From Acanthochlamys bracteata (lineage: Eukaryota; Streptophyta; Magnoliopsida; Pandanales; Velloziaceae): 64,000 nucleotides of DNA. Positions 1 through 12,300 of this stretch are shown piece by piece (within the stretch, counting starts at the first letter, position 1; every line of letters starts with the position of its first letter). The stretch spans positions 6,075,513-6,139,512 of the forward strand of contig CM034142.1 of assembly GCA_019914995.1 (NCBI GenBank), given 5' to 3'. Under the pieces are notes generated by a model. The model made no database searches. It was not told the origin of the DNA and worked only from the letters and a program-made list of their open reading frames with translations. A program made the translations under genes and the position numbers.

Positions 1-534
1 AATTTTTGTGTTTCTGTTTTGTCAGATTATATAAGGGTTCGATTTGTTGTGATTGAATTATTTTTCCAATGGAATAAATGTGAGATTTGTAGGATGGGTG
101 GATTGTTTTCGATTCAAAGAATGTCAACTGATGCGATTTTTTTTTTTTGTTTTATTAGCATTTGTGTATTTCTTTTATAAAGATTTGAATATTTGAATGT
201 GAATCGTTAATTAAATTTTAGCTTCAAGCTTGCTGTTGTGGTGTGTTGGAATGTGAATGATGCGTGCATTTCAGCACATTTCACTCTTTCGAACGAATGA
301 TTATGATGATGGTGTTTAATTTGTGAATGAATGGTGTGTGAATTTGGTTTCGATAGTTGCTGTGCATTTCAGCAATTTTATCGATATCACGGATGTACAT
401 TGGTTTCATTTTTTTGATGTGCTTTATTATTATTATTATTTTGTGGCACTGCAGCTTGCTGGGAATGCAGCAAGAGACATCACCAAGAGCTGGATTATGT
501 CCGGGCATATACCACTAGCAATCGGATTGCACAG
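1..534 (+). repeat. Left inverted-repeat arm
   Basis: This stretch pairs with 2667-3211 in reverse orientation. It includes runs that can be aligned directly, for example GGAATAAATGTGAGATTTG on the left against its complement near 3128-3146 on the right. Small indels lie in homopolymer tracts. Confidence 0.88.
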
Positions 535-1214
535 CAATGACTATCTCTGTAGGAGAACATCTCTCATATGTTCTCTAACGGAGAGAAGAACTCAAGTGTA
601 GTAGTTTAGGATTTTATGATGTATATGTTTCCTTTGACCTTGATTCTTAAGTTCTTCTTATGAGAACTTGTAATCCAAAATTGTCGTTTGCTTCGATGAA
701 ATAATAAAAAAATTTCAGGAAGCTGAAAAAATTTTCAACACTATATACATATGACTGTGAATTTTTTTGTGAATATGAATGTGATTGTGAATGCGAATAC
801 ACAACAAATCTTGTCAACTGAAAACAGAAACAGAAAGGGAAGTGCAACATTTTTTTTTGCTGCACACTGCATAGAGCTGGATTTCTTTTGTTGCATACTG
901 CAGAAACAAGGATGGTTAGGATTTAATCATGAGGGTAATTTGGTAGTTTACTCGGAATATTTCTCTTGTGCACACTGCACACAACATGGCTCTGTTTTTT
1001 GTCCAGGCGCGGGAAATTCTCATTCTTCTACCTTTTAGCTTCTACTTTTTTCTTCCATTCCTCTACCTTTTTTCACTGCTCGGAGAAAGTCACAGCAACT
1101 AGTTTTTGTTGGTTTGTTCTTTTTTTACACTTACAACTACTTTCTATTGTCTTCTTCTTTGTTGTCTTTACAATTTTTTTTTGTCCTCTTCTTTTCTGTG
1201 GTCACAAAATAAAA

Positions 1215-1760
1215 CATTGAAAAAGAAAATAATGAAAAAAATTAATTTTCTCTATTAGCAGTAGGAATTAGCAAAATGACAGTAAAAAAGGAAAAAAGAA
1301 ATAGTAAAAAAAGGATGCAGAAAAAAAAAGCAAAAAAAATGATTTTCTTTATTAATAGAAAAAGGCAGTTAAAAAAGAAAAAAATGAAAAAGGGACTGAA
1401 AAAAGAAAACATGAAAAAAATTGATCTTTACTGTTCATAGTAACAATTAACAAAGGAGTAGTGAAAAAATAGCAAAATAAAGCACTAAAAAAGAAAATAA
1501 TGAAAAAAATTAATCTTCTCTATTAATAGCAAGAATTAGCAAAATGACAATAAAAAAAAGAAACAGTAAAAAAAGGATGCAGAAAAAAACAGCAAAAAAA
1601 ATTTCTTTATTAAAAATATGAAGTGGAAAAAGAAAAAAATAATGAAAAAGCGATTGGAAAAAAAAAGAGAGAGAAAAAAATTAATCTTTACTGTTCACAT
1701 CAATATTTAAAAAAAAATAGTGCAGAAACAGTAAAAATAAAGCACCTAAAAAAATAATGA
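1215..1760 (+). repeat. A-rich purine tract with a direct repeat of about 270 bp
   Basis: The interior of the inverted-repeat element is a long strand-biased A/G tract. The block starting AAAAAGAAAATAATGAAAA near 1218 recurs near 1487. It is followed both times by TTAAT-(T/C)-TTCTCTATTA, an AATTAGCAAAATGACA block and an AAAAAAGGATGCAGAAAAAA block. A shorter third similarity (GATC/AATC-TTTACTGTTCA) links about 1420 and 1670. No coding potential is seen. Confidence 0.75.
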
Positions 1761-2666
1761 AGAAAAATAGATAGTATAAAAAACAGTGGCTTTTCTATAG
1801 TCTTCTTGCTGTTTGAGAACCATTTTCAAGCATTTACCAAAATCTTCCAACCAATGTTATTGACATTCACTTCACAGTTCTTTAACATTCACATCCATTT
1901 ATATAGTTATCGACATTCGCATACACTCACATTCACATCCATTCTTATTTCATTCACAATTATTGTCAATCGTATCTATTCACATTCCAACAACTCCTTC
2001 CGTATTTTCAGAAAATATATTAACATTGCAAATGTCATTGAATCTACATACAATCGTAAGTACATGAATGGAAGATTAGTCTCCTCCAAGTTTCAACAAC
2101 AAGACCTGATGAGGCTGAGATTGAATCTAAAACAATAACATTCACATTCCATCTAAAATACATAGCTGACTGTCTTACAGATAGACCAGTATGGTTATTC
2201 AAATTATGCCCTAGATTCAATATAAAATAAAATTCATAGTGCAGTGATGTTTACATCAGCCAACAAACAAGAGTTCTGCATTAACCTTATCTTTACAGCA
2301 ATACAACAACAGTCTGTAAAATTGAACAACACAATACTACATCAACCTACAACATCTCATATTTCTGTTTGCTCTTGTAGAAGTTCTGCAGTAGTGACAA
2401 CCTGTAAAACAAAAGTAGCAAATAAAAAAGATTTCATCAGATCACATAATACCAACATCAAACAAACTATCATGCAATTTCCAAACAACAACTATTCTAA
2501 AAAAAAAAAACTGTGCAAACAGAAGAGTAAGTAGGGATATGATTGCTGCTGAATCAGAGAGCCTAACCGTGTTATGGAAATCTGGTATTTGGGAGAAGAA
2601 TTCTTGAAGGGCTAAGAAGAAGGATTCTGGTGTCCTTTATGAAAACAATCTCATCTTTGTATCGCG

Positions 2667-3211
2667 CTGTGCAATCCGATTGCTAGTGGTATATGCTCGG
2701 ACACAATCCAGCTCTTGGTGACGTCTCTTGCTGTATTCCCAACAAGCTGCAGTGCCACAAAAAAAAAATAATAATAAAGCACATAAAAAAAATGAAACCA
2801 ATGTCCATCCGCGGTATCGATAAAATTGCTGAAATGCACAACAACTATCGAAACCAAATTCACACACCATTCATTCACAAATTAAACATCATGCCAGAGA
2901 GCTCATCATCATAATCATTCGTTCGAAAGAGTGAAAGGTGCTTAAATGCACACATCATTCACATTCCAACACACCACAATAGCAAGTTTGAAGCTAAAAT
3001 TTAATTAACGATTCACATTCAAATATTCAAATCTTTATAAAAGAAATACACAAATGCTAATAAAACAGAAAAAAATCGCATCAGTTGATATTCTTTGAAT
3101 CGAAAACAATCCACCCATCCTACAAATCTCACATTTATTTCATTGGAAAAATAATTCAATCACAACAAATTGAACCTTTATCAAATCTGACAAAACAGAA
3201 ACATAAAAATT
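2667..3211 (-). repeat. Right inverted-repeat arm
   Basis: This is the reverse complement of 1-534, about 545 bp long. The arm probably extends further right, because the left partner runs into the edge of the window. Confidence 0.88.
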
Positions 3212-3650
3212 TTAAAAAAATTAAACAAACATCTCGGTGAGATCTCACCCGAATCTACACAACAACAAAAACATATAAATAAAGAGAAAACAGAAATTAG
3301 ACAAAACAAAACAGAGAAAGAATGAGAAGGAGAGCGGGAGGAATTTTCCAAGCAGCGGGAGGAATATTACGAGTAGCAGCGTCATTGAGCACCGGCGTCT
3401 CCGTGGAAATCTACAGAGCTATGCCGGTGGGAGGAAAAAGGAGAAAAAAGAAAGAAGACACCATTGAGCACCGGCGTTCCCGCCGCGAACGAAGGGAGCA
3501 GCGGCGGGCTGCTCAGATCGCGACGGGGAGACGCGACATAGTGGCTCGAAGAAGAGACGAAGATGAATTTTTTTTTTTACGCAGATCGAATGAACGAGCA
3601 TAAGAGATCCGGTGAGCTAAGCGTGTGAAATGACTATTCTGCCCTTATAT

Positions 3651-3750
3651 GTTTGTGCCTATCGCGTTTTAGCAATTTTTTTGTGACCGTCAGATCAAGC
3701 AATCCGACGATTTAGAATCAATATGCATAATGTGCACTTAAGAACAATGT

Positions 3751-3806
<56 letters not shown>

Positions 3807-4560
3807 TTCCTTGCTTCTGATGATTTTAATGCAAATCCATATGAGCAATCTAGAACTAATCTTAAATTTATAATAAGTTTCAAATATTATTAAAATATAT
3901 GTTAAACATACTTCTTTCTTTTTTATTTTTTCTAAACTTGATTTACTAAGTTGGAGAAAACATAATAAAAATATGTCTAAGCATATCAAATAGTAAACTG
4001 TTTTCATTCCACATAATGAATAAATAACAACTAAAGAAGGATGTAATATCCATTCTTTAATTATTTGTGTCTTGTTAGGAGTATGGATTACTCCTTCAAG
4101 AAACATTTTATGCTGATTACAGCTAAATTATAGCTGTATCGTAAACTATCATAAGATAATTTGAAATAAAAAAAGCAGGAGAAGAAGAGGATTGCTGATT
4201 CAATTTAAAAAAATCCTACTTGGTACTTTGACTTTTCTGTAACTAAAGATAGTTCTCTGATTCTAAAAAAAAATAAAAAATAAAAATAAATTTGTAAATA
4301 TAACATCCAGAGTTTTTATCCTTTCATTTAAGCTACTCGGATTACTTCCTCATTCTGTTATAGATCTTTGTTATGTTTTTTTGAAATTTGCCAAAAAAAA
4401 TATATTAATCACACATGGAGAATTTTTCTGTATAAATTTTTAGCTTAACTAAGATATACAACAAACAGACAAATAACTTAGGTGATTTTCTCACACACTT
4501 CACCTCAATTCATCATTTTTTTCCAATTCGCAATAAGTCTATCCAAACTGTACCTGTATC
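3651..4560. other. Intergenic AT-rich stretch, no gene seen
   Basis: The only clear structure is a compound microsatellite, about ten AC units at 3751-3770 followed by AT repeats to about 3802. The rest is AT-rich and holds no convincing reading frame. The last few hundred bases are probably the distal promoter of the downstream PUX2-like gene. Confidence 0.6.
3751..3802. repeat. Compound (AC)n(AT)n microsatellite
   Basis: About ten perfect AC dinucleotides are followed directly by about sixteen AT dinucleotides, a length that is likely to vary between individuals. Confidence 0.97.
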
Positions 4561-5025
4561 AGAAAGAACGTGAATGTGAAAATAAAAGAATGAAATTACA
4601 AACGAAATAAAAATTTCACGTGAAACTCCAATTTTTTTAACATCAAAATACATAAACTCATTGAAATTCTAAATTTGCGAAAGAGAGAAATTCCGTTGAA
4701 TTGAAACAGGCACCTGTTATCACAAACGTGCCGAGATCCGTCTAAAAACGAGCAAACAAAGCAAGAAAGAAGCGAGTCAACAAATGTTCGAATGCAATTA
4801 GTCAATTTCGCCTCTTCTCAACGACAGATTTCTACCAAAATTTCAATTTCGTTTCTCAGAAATTCTGCATCAACTCTCTCCTTCTTTCCCCATACAAATT
4901 CTTTGAATCCTTGATTCCTTCTCTTCAATCTCCCAAGCATTTACATTAATTTTGTTTTGTTTTGTTTTTTTGTTTGAATCTCTGCTACAATCATTGTTGT
5001 TGTTCGATTCATTCGATTGGATTCA
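4560..5025 (+). promoter_or_regulatory. PUX2 proximal promoter and 5' leader
   Basis: The region directly before the PUX2 start is rich in TC tracts, for example TCTCTCCTTCTTTCCC near 4876 and TTCCTTCTCTTCAATCTCCC near 4916. Pyrimidine-rich stretches of this kind are common around plant transcription starts. No clear TATA box could be assigned, so the exact transcription start is unknown. Confidence 0.45.
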
Positions 5026-8000
5026 ATGGAAGAAGTGAAGGACAAGATGAAGGATCTGATGAAGAAGGTAAACAAGCCTTTCTCTTCTTCTTCTTCTTCC
5101 AACAAATTCAAAGGGCAGGGCCGCGTTCTCGGCTCTGGTCCCAACACCAACGCCACTCCATCTGCTTCCTCCTCCACCGCCGCCGCATCCGCTACCAACC
5201 ACCCTATGGCCCCCATTAGCGCCTCCTCCTGTCGCCCGCATCAACCTCTGCCTCCGGCTATGGGACCCACAACAACTTCTACGACGGAGGGTTTTGACCC
5301 ATTTCAATCCCTTGTGTCTTCTTCTTCCAGCTCGAGGGCCCCATTTGTATCCGGTGGTTTACAGTGCCCAGTCTGCACACGCAATTTCCCTTCAGAAGGC
5401 GCGGTTGCCGAACACCTTGATAGCTGCCTTGGTGTAAGCCCTACAACTACGGAGGATATGGTGGAGAAGGTGGCAAATAAAATGGAGGTGATTAATATGA
5501 AGGCTGAGCTTGGGGATAGGGATTTGAACGATGTGGGTGGTTTTGTTAAGAGTGGGACTGGTCTTGTTGCTGAGCGTGTTTCAGCTTATGTGCTCTCAGA
5601 GGCAGCAAAAAGTGGTGCAGATACAGTAGTGAGATTGCTCAGGAACATAATTAAAGAGCCAGGAAATGATAAGTTCAGAAAGATTAGAATGGGGAACCCA
5701 AAAATTAAGGCTGCTGTCAGAGATGTGGAGGGAGGGTTTGAGCTATTGGAATGCGCTGGGTTTAAGATCAAGGAGGAAGATGGTGAGACTTGGGCGGTGA
5801 TGGATCTACCTAATGATGAGAAGATGGTAGTGATTAAAGAAGCTGTCTCACTGTTAGAGAGCTGGATAATGAGGAGCATGGTAACTGGTGGATTTGGTAA
5901 ACTTGAATCAGTTTCTGGGGCTGGATCAATGGACTCAACAACTGCAGAGGCTAAGAAGATGGACAGAAAGGTAATTTGGCTTGTTCTCTGAGGCTTTATG
6001 TGTGGATTTAATCGAAAAAATTTCAGATGTTGATTTGAAGTCCCTTGTTATGATGTTGATTTGAAGTCCCTTGTTATGAGCATGTTCTAGTTATCGCTGA
6101 GTTCTTAGATATCCTCTTTGGGGGCAGTGCGCATAGCTGATGTCTAATCTGCTGTTCTATTGCTATGCTATATCAGGATTTATTATGAGGTATTGATTTT
6201 AAGACCTGAGGCTGAGTTTGCTAAAAGGGTCCAACATCCCAGTTTAGACTTATTAAATTTAGAGCCAAAGATGAAGCTTGCATTGTCTGAGTACTCTGTT
6301 GTGTGTGGTATTCAAGGTAAGTTTACATCTATTTCTAACTGGAAATAGCTTACAAAAAGCCAAATGATAAAGCCCAAATTATGATTCTTATTGAAAACAT
6401 TTTTGAACCTTCTACTTCTTGAAATTACAACTTCCAAAAGAGCTCCAATAGTGATAGCGGCAGTATGGTAGAAAATGCTAATGTAATGATGAAGTAACTT
6501 TTGTCAAAATACTCATATGGGATGTTCACTTCAACGTGATAATAATTATCGTGGATGAATTAAGAAGAGCGATAAGTCAGTTTTGGAACTTCTTATGTAT
6601 ATTACACTTTTGTGGTATATTGTTTAACATGTTACCTATGAGTGCTACACAAAGTATTTGCAGCTAAAAGCTTGAAAGGTTTGCAATTGTACTTCTCCTT
6701 AGCACTTATGCAGAAGTTCTTTTTGAAATATGATACTATAAATTTTCAGAAGTTTGTAAAAGGATAGTATTTATTGAGGTGAATAGAAAGTCAAGAATTG
6801 GATACATAGAGTTCAAGCATTTATTAAAATCTTTTTTGGTTTTGAAACTGGAGTTATGCTATCTTTGTTCTTAATCATGTGGTCATAAGTTCTGATCTTT
6901 TGGGTAATACTTGATCTGTCTTTCTTTCATAAGGCGATTTCCTCTGGAAACCCTGTCGTGTGGCATTTAACTGCTTAGCACTCAGGTATTCTGTCTAATA
7001 CTGCCAGTTTCAGATAATTCATGTTATTACTTTTACTCACTTAAAATTAACAAACAGGTACATGTTTGTATCAATTAGTCCAAAACTCACTATTGCTGGT
7101 ATCTTTTTTAGCAATTTTGCCTTTTCCTTCCAATGTTTTGATTATGAACAGTAAGACCTACTAGCTATTTTCTTTGTTGTGAAGGTATTGTCTCATATGG
7201 CTATTCTGTAGGTTCGGGTTTTCTTTCCTGTTTCTGAAGGCATGGCAGCAAAGGTACACATGCCTGAGTCTTTCTATAATCTCTCTGCAGAAGAGATAAA
7301 AAGAGATGCTCTTCAAAGGAAGAAAAAGATTGAGGAGTCTCAGCTTTTGATTCCCAAATCATTTAGGGAGAAGCAGGCATTGGCTAGTCGCAAGAAATAT
7401 AGGGTGACGGTAATCAGAATTCAGTTTCCTGATGGTGTAGTCCTCCAAGGACTTTTTACACCTTGGGAAACAACCACAACACTCTATGAGGTTTGATTTG
7501 ATTCCCATCATTACTGATATTGTTTTGTTTTCTTTGATTTCCTTATTGTTACAATAGAGTGACAAAGTAACTACTCTAAAATTTTTTAATTTTGTATTGG
7601 GTATTTAGGGGATGTTTGGCATTGCTTTCAAATGCTTATCATTGCAAATAAGCACTTCGTATTTCTCGATAAACCTTCTAAAGTATTTCACAATTTTTTA
7701 AAAAAATTTAAAAAGTACATAAAAACTATGTCGTAAAATTTTTATAAGTATAATATTTTTAGTTAAGAAAATCAAGCTTGTTTTTGAAAAAATTCTCAAA
7801 AATCCTTCTTTTCAAAAAAGCTATATTTTATATGCACTCCCAAACGTCCCCTTAGTCTTTCTTTTAAAAGCTTTCAGGTTTTTAGCATTCATTTCAGTAA
7901 ACAATCTTTCACAAGCATGCTCTCAAAAGATTCTTTCAAAGCTTAGGAGCATATTCTTTACCATTCTCTTGATCTCAGCATTTGTTAAATTTATTCATAG

Positions 8001-11000
8001 AATGTGAGATCAAACAACCTCGATTGGGATTGGAACAATTTAATTATAAATTATGGTTACTGCATCTATGCTTTATTTATCTGAGTTATTGGGCTATTAT
8101 AATTGCTATTGATTTCTGACAAATGAATGAAAATTTGCCTGGATTGAAGTAAGATGAGATGGATTCATTTGATCCTACCCAATGAAGCCTTAATAGAAAC
8201 ACACCTACATGGTAATGTTAATTTTGTTAAGATACCATGCTTCAATGACACGGCAATGCCTATTATATATGTAAACACATTCACATAACATATATGCAAG
8301 CAAAAACATACATTTGATACGGATTGCACTTTTGATGTTTCAAGTAGTATGTATGAAATGGTTATGATCATTTGATTTAAAGAGTACCACTTACGCATTA
8401 ATATCTAAAAGGAAAAGTATTACCAAACCGGATGGCCGTATCAATAATGTAAAGTGCATGTTTTAATAAGTGACCGCTAACCATTCTTTCTCATTAAGGA
8501 ATTTCGAATTATAGTTCTTTTTCTGTTTTGATAATCCTACATGTAGGTATAAATTGTCTGAACTGATAGGAACTTCTCTCTCACTTATCATATGATCTTT
8601 TGCTGCATTCCGATGAAACTTGTAATCTAGTTCTTCATGAGAGCAAACCTAGACTTCTAAGGTGTTAGTATTTCACATGAATCTTTTAAGGGATTAAGCT
8701 TTGATGTGCTATATGAGCACATTCAGAATCTCATTCTGTTCCATGTAAGTTTAAAGTAAAAAAGCTAGATCTATAAGCTACATTTAACAGTGCGTATCGT
8801 CATAGGGATAGCCGTAGTAATATAATGGAAGAGATATTTCAGAGTTGTACTAAAGAAGTCATTGTATACATTCTTCATGGAGCTTTTACACATGTTGTTT
8901 GTTGAGCTACTTGTCGGTTTCAAAAGATAGTTGGTGCATCAATATGTGGTCGAGAGATATATGGATGGACTTCAAGAAGGTCAACTAACTTTGTTGATAC
9001 TGAAAAGATCCAATAGTTTCAATAACAACATTCTACTAGGACAGAACTTGTTGTTGTTGGAACTTTGGATACTATGAATATTAACATAAGGAAGGTTGAA
9101 ATGGCTCTAGAAGTCTTGTGGCCTCATTTATGTTTCTTTTCCTTTTTGTGATACTTTGGTTTGTTGACAATGCCGAACCTGTGTCTCCGTATCATATACC
9201 AATAATGGAAGACTAGTTCTTTTGCCAAAAAATTTGAAGCTGCACAAATCTAAAAATTTATATGTTGTCTTTTGCTTTATCCTAAGTATTGGGCTCAATA
9301 CAGCATGGAAAACCACTTTTTAAAGAAAAAAGACAAATGTGTGCAAATTGATAACTAACAGTTACTTTATATTTGATTTGAGGGAAAAGAAAAGAAAGGA
9401 AAGGAAAATAAAAGAAAGCAAATTAGCTTTCTCCCACTTTCACTCCCCTTTAGGAGAGAATCCAAATGGTATAGAAAGGAGAATGTTTTCTTTTCTCTTC
9501 CCATTTCTCTCCCAACCAAATAACAAAAAGATAGAAAATGTTTTCTTTTTCCTCATTTTCTCTCAAACAATCTAGCCTTAGGTAAAAGAATAGTGCTGAG
9601 AAGAGTTTTTACCGTACTGGAAGTTATTCCATTTAGAAGAGCTATGGTAAGGCTTTGTTTGAATGGGATTTATCGTAAAGAACTTTCAACACAAATTTTT
9701 TTGAAGTATTTTATGGGTTTGATGTATATTTGTAAGTCCTTTTAGAATTATTTTGAATTAAATCAAAAAACAAAAAAACTGTTCTTAATAGTCTAAAATG
9801 CCAAATAGACATGTGTATTCTTTTTGTATTGATGATAGATAATAAAAGGGAAGAGATGGCATGAGATGTTATCTATATATAAGGGCAAAATCGTCTTATA
9901 AATTACTTTAAAGAACTTCCTGGATCAGTCTTTTTAATAAGCTGCAAGTAGGAGCTTATAATTTGGCTTATTTTATAAACATAAGTTATTTGAGTAGTTG
10001 TGCCCAAATTCAAACACAAACTGGAAAGCAACATAAGTTGTAAAATCGTTTATAAGCTATTTTTAACAGTCGCATCCAAATGGAGGTTAAAAACCAAGAG
10101 GGAAGTAGTTTACAAAAAAGTGGGTATGATGCAACAGGTTCCTAATTGCACTTGCTCTTATAATAAGTTAGTTTATCAGGGTTTTAGGTGGACAAGGCCA
10201 CAGAAAGGGAACTAGAATAAGGAATATTTTTACATAGGTCATGGTATGTGTGAGGTTGAGGTATGGGTTTAGGGACACAGTATGCAAGCTATCTAGGTAG
10301 CTTCCTACCTAGTGCACTACGGGTAGAATCGTAGCACCAATCAAGACACTCAATACACCGTAAGTGTAACTTTCAATTTGTAAGGACGTTTGGGGTGTTC
10401 AAGTACTCGCTTGACAGATCTTTCTGGGTACTAGATCCTGATGAAATAAGATGTCAGATTTGAACACATTCTCCTTATGATTCCGCTGTTCTAGTTCAGT
10501 CTAATTTGGTACTCACAATTTGTTAAGAGTTATTCATTCTAAGTTTTAGATTATTATAGTAGGTTTACTTTATGTTAGACTCTTAGTTTAGTAGGTTTAC
10601 TTTTATTTGAAACATGTAGAGTCATCAGCTCATTTACAATTTTTTGTTACTTTTAAATAACAATTTACTATATTTCTATGAGTACCATATCACTATGGAT
10701 TTAGTAATTTTTTGACCCTGAGAAAGGTATTTTCACATGTCTTGCTCGTTGAATAGAACTTTCAATCATGATGCAGCATGAGGATGAAGAGTTTCACCTT
10801 ATGAGTAAAGCACAGTGAAAAACTTCTATTGGTGAAACATTACTAAACTTCTATAATTTAAAGCTTCATTAAAATTAATAAAAAATTTTGATGAATGATG
10901 ATTCTAAATGTCTTTAAATTGAAGTAAACCTGCCAAATTAAGAGGTCAATATAAAAAATAATCCAAATACAGTGGTTCATAACTTGGAAACAAATTAACT

Positions 11001-11951
11001 CCTAAAACTATAATTTACAAAATAAACATGAAAAAAACTGCATATTCATATTGGAAAACATATCGAAAAGTTTGAGATTTAATTTAAGCAGAATCTAGTA
11101 CTCAATGATCTTTCAAGTGAGCACCTCTGCGAACCATCCTTTGACTGCATTGGTTCAGGTCAAGGAACCTGTAGTAATGAACCTAGGTTGCATGCCCAAG
11201 GAAACCGAGAATTTGATGACTGTTACTGAGATTAAGGAATATTAGAAAGATTAAGGGTAATTGTGTCAGTAAATGTAGGAGTGTGCATTTAGTATTGTGG
11301 CTTGCTATTCTTCGTGGCCATTTTGGTGATGAATCATATCAATGTTCATGTGTTAAAACACGTTTGTTTGAACATCACCAACTTTTGGAAAGTTCAATTA
11401 TTTCCAACTATCCAATTACAAATAAACCCTGATGCAATTCATAAGCAAAAATGACCATGAAGTATAGAATACTTCTTTGGTATCTGTAAAGATTATCTAA
11501 AATTGCTAAGATATTTGTTGCGTAGTTATAAAAGACAATGTAAGTTGGTTTTGTGCAATCATAAATTTCAATTTCAGTGTCTCTGCACTAGATAGTCGTT
11601 AAATGCATGTGGTTGCAGTCTAGTAGTACTTGCTTGTAAATCTGTGTAGCAGATAGCTAGACTTGTAGTTTTTATTGTTTTCCTATTTTGCAGTTTGTGA
11701 GCTCTTCTCTGAAAGATCCAAGTTTGGAATTCGAATTGATGCAGCCCACAATGCCTAAACTTCGTGTGGTCCCTCGTTTTGCTAAAGCAGGGCAGCAGGC
11801 AGTAACTTTAGAAGATGCTGGGTTGGTTCCTTCTGCACTCCTCAGGTTTAAACCCATAGAGAATGAATCTGCTATTTTTACGGGCCTCACCAATGAACTC
11901 CTTCAGGCTAGTGAGCCAATGACAAACCTTACTACTACGTCTGAGCAGTAA
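5026..11951 (+). CDS. PUX2: Plant UBX domain-containing protein 2 (CDC48/p97 cofactor)
   Basis: Three coding exons are read as 5026-5970, 7212-7490 and 11694-11951, all phase 0 with GT..AG ends. They give a protein of about 493 residues. The start is the ATG opening [15 protein letters not shown], as in known PUX2 proteins. Domains in order: a serine-rich N-terminus; a C2HC zinc finger CPVCTRNF..H...C (Cys114, Cys117, His130, Cys134); a PUB/PUG domain at about 193-275; a lysine-rich helix at about 330-375; and a UBX domain at about 377-465 containing [14 protein letters not shown]. It ends at TAA 11949-11951. PUX proteins bind the AAA-ATPase CDC48 through UBX or PUB domains and tune its membrane or ubiquitin-linked work; that role comes from family knowledge. 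Intron 2 is 4.2 kb and holds a Tourist-like MITE. No lesion is seen, and it is probably functional. Confidence 0.93.
6026..6077 (+). repeat. Perfect 26-bp tandem duplication in PUX2 intron 1
   Basis: The unit beginning GATGTTGATTTGAAGTCCC occurs twice back to back with no mismatch (6026-6051 and 6052-6077). The lack of divergence suggests a recent slippage or duplication event. Confidence 0.95.
7608..7851. mobile_element. Tourist-like MITE (PIF/Harbinger type) in PUX2 intron 2
   Basis: The element is 244 bp with terminal inverted repeats GGGGATGTTTGG and CCAAACGTCCCC (one mismatch). It is flanked on both sides by TTA (7605-7607 and 7852-7854), the target duplication expected for PIF/Harbinger elements. 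The interior is AT-rich and includes an ACTATGTCGTAAAATTTTTA core shared with other copies in the window. Confidence 0.88.
9372..9580. repeat. Purine-to-pyrimidine strand-switch repeat, copy 1
   Basis: A purine-rich stretch with AATAAAAGAAAGCAAAT flips to a pyrimidine-rich stretch ending in TTTTCTCTCAAACAA. A related copy lies at 51598-51802 and shares both hallmarks. This is probably a degenerate MITE inside PUX2 intron 2. Termini and target duplications were not resolved. Confidence 0.55.
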
Positions 11952-12300
11952 GCTTGAGAGATCCATTAACTACTGTAAAGAAGAAGGAACTGGGTATATG
12001 GCTCAGTGATAAGCCAACATTGCTCAGTTTATGGTCCATTTTTAACGGTACAGCTGCAGATAATATTTATCAGTACAGAAATTTGCATCAACAGAAAGAA
12101 ATTATATACTTACAGAAAGTTAGACAACCAAAAAGGCATGTTCTCATGTTTGAAGAGTCTATATTCCAAGGTGCTATGTTTGGAGCATTTAAATTCCTCA
12201 AAGCAGGGTATTGCAACACTAAGATATGCAAAGAAACAATTATTTAAGCTCTCCTGACACAGCTATTTTAAAATTTCTTCACTGGAGCTGACAGGTAAAT
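11952..12300 (+). other. Probable 3' UTR of PUX2
   Basis: The stretch directly after the PUX2 stop is less AT-biased than the following intergenic DNA and holds a short open frame after the stop (11954-12247) with no recognised family. I read it as 3' untranslated sequence. No single polyadenylation signal stands out. Confidence 0.4.

Larger units (their letters stand above)
1..3650. mobile_element. Inverted-repeat DNA transposon, probably MULE-like, left end probably cut by window edge
   Basis: Bases 1-534 are repeated in reverse complement at about 2667-3211 with only scattered differences. Both arms read a related peptide beginning M-x-GHNPALGDVSCCIP on opposite strands. The similarity stops abruptly just inside the shared GCACAGC. 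The right side continues into a GC-richer stretch (3300-3650) that ends near a GTGAAATGACTATTCTGCCC motif. If the arms are symmetric, the matching left terminus lies before base 1. Long terminal inverted repeats with a GC-rich outer end suit a Mutator-like element, but no transposase and no target duplication are visible. A foldback element is the alternative. Neither arm encodes a recognisable protein, so I take the open frames inside them as chance. Confidence 0.75.

Noticed and set aside
281..601. Overlapping open frames on both strands near the left end
   Set aside because: They recur mirrored at 2637-2914, so they reflect the inverted-repeat arms. No protein family is recognised and they end in low-complexity Ile/Tyr runs.
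4941..5307. Minus-strand open frames across PUX2 exon 1
   Set aside because: They are antisense shadows of the serine-rich PUX2 N-terminus and have no family match.
11954..12257. Open frame directly after the PUX2 stop
   Set aside because: It is not in the PUX2 frame and matches no known PUX2 tail; the UBX domain is already complete. Treated as 3' UTR.
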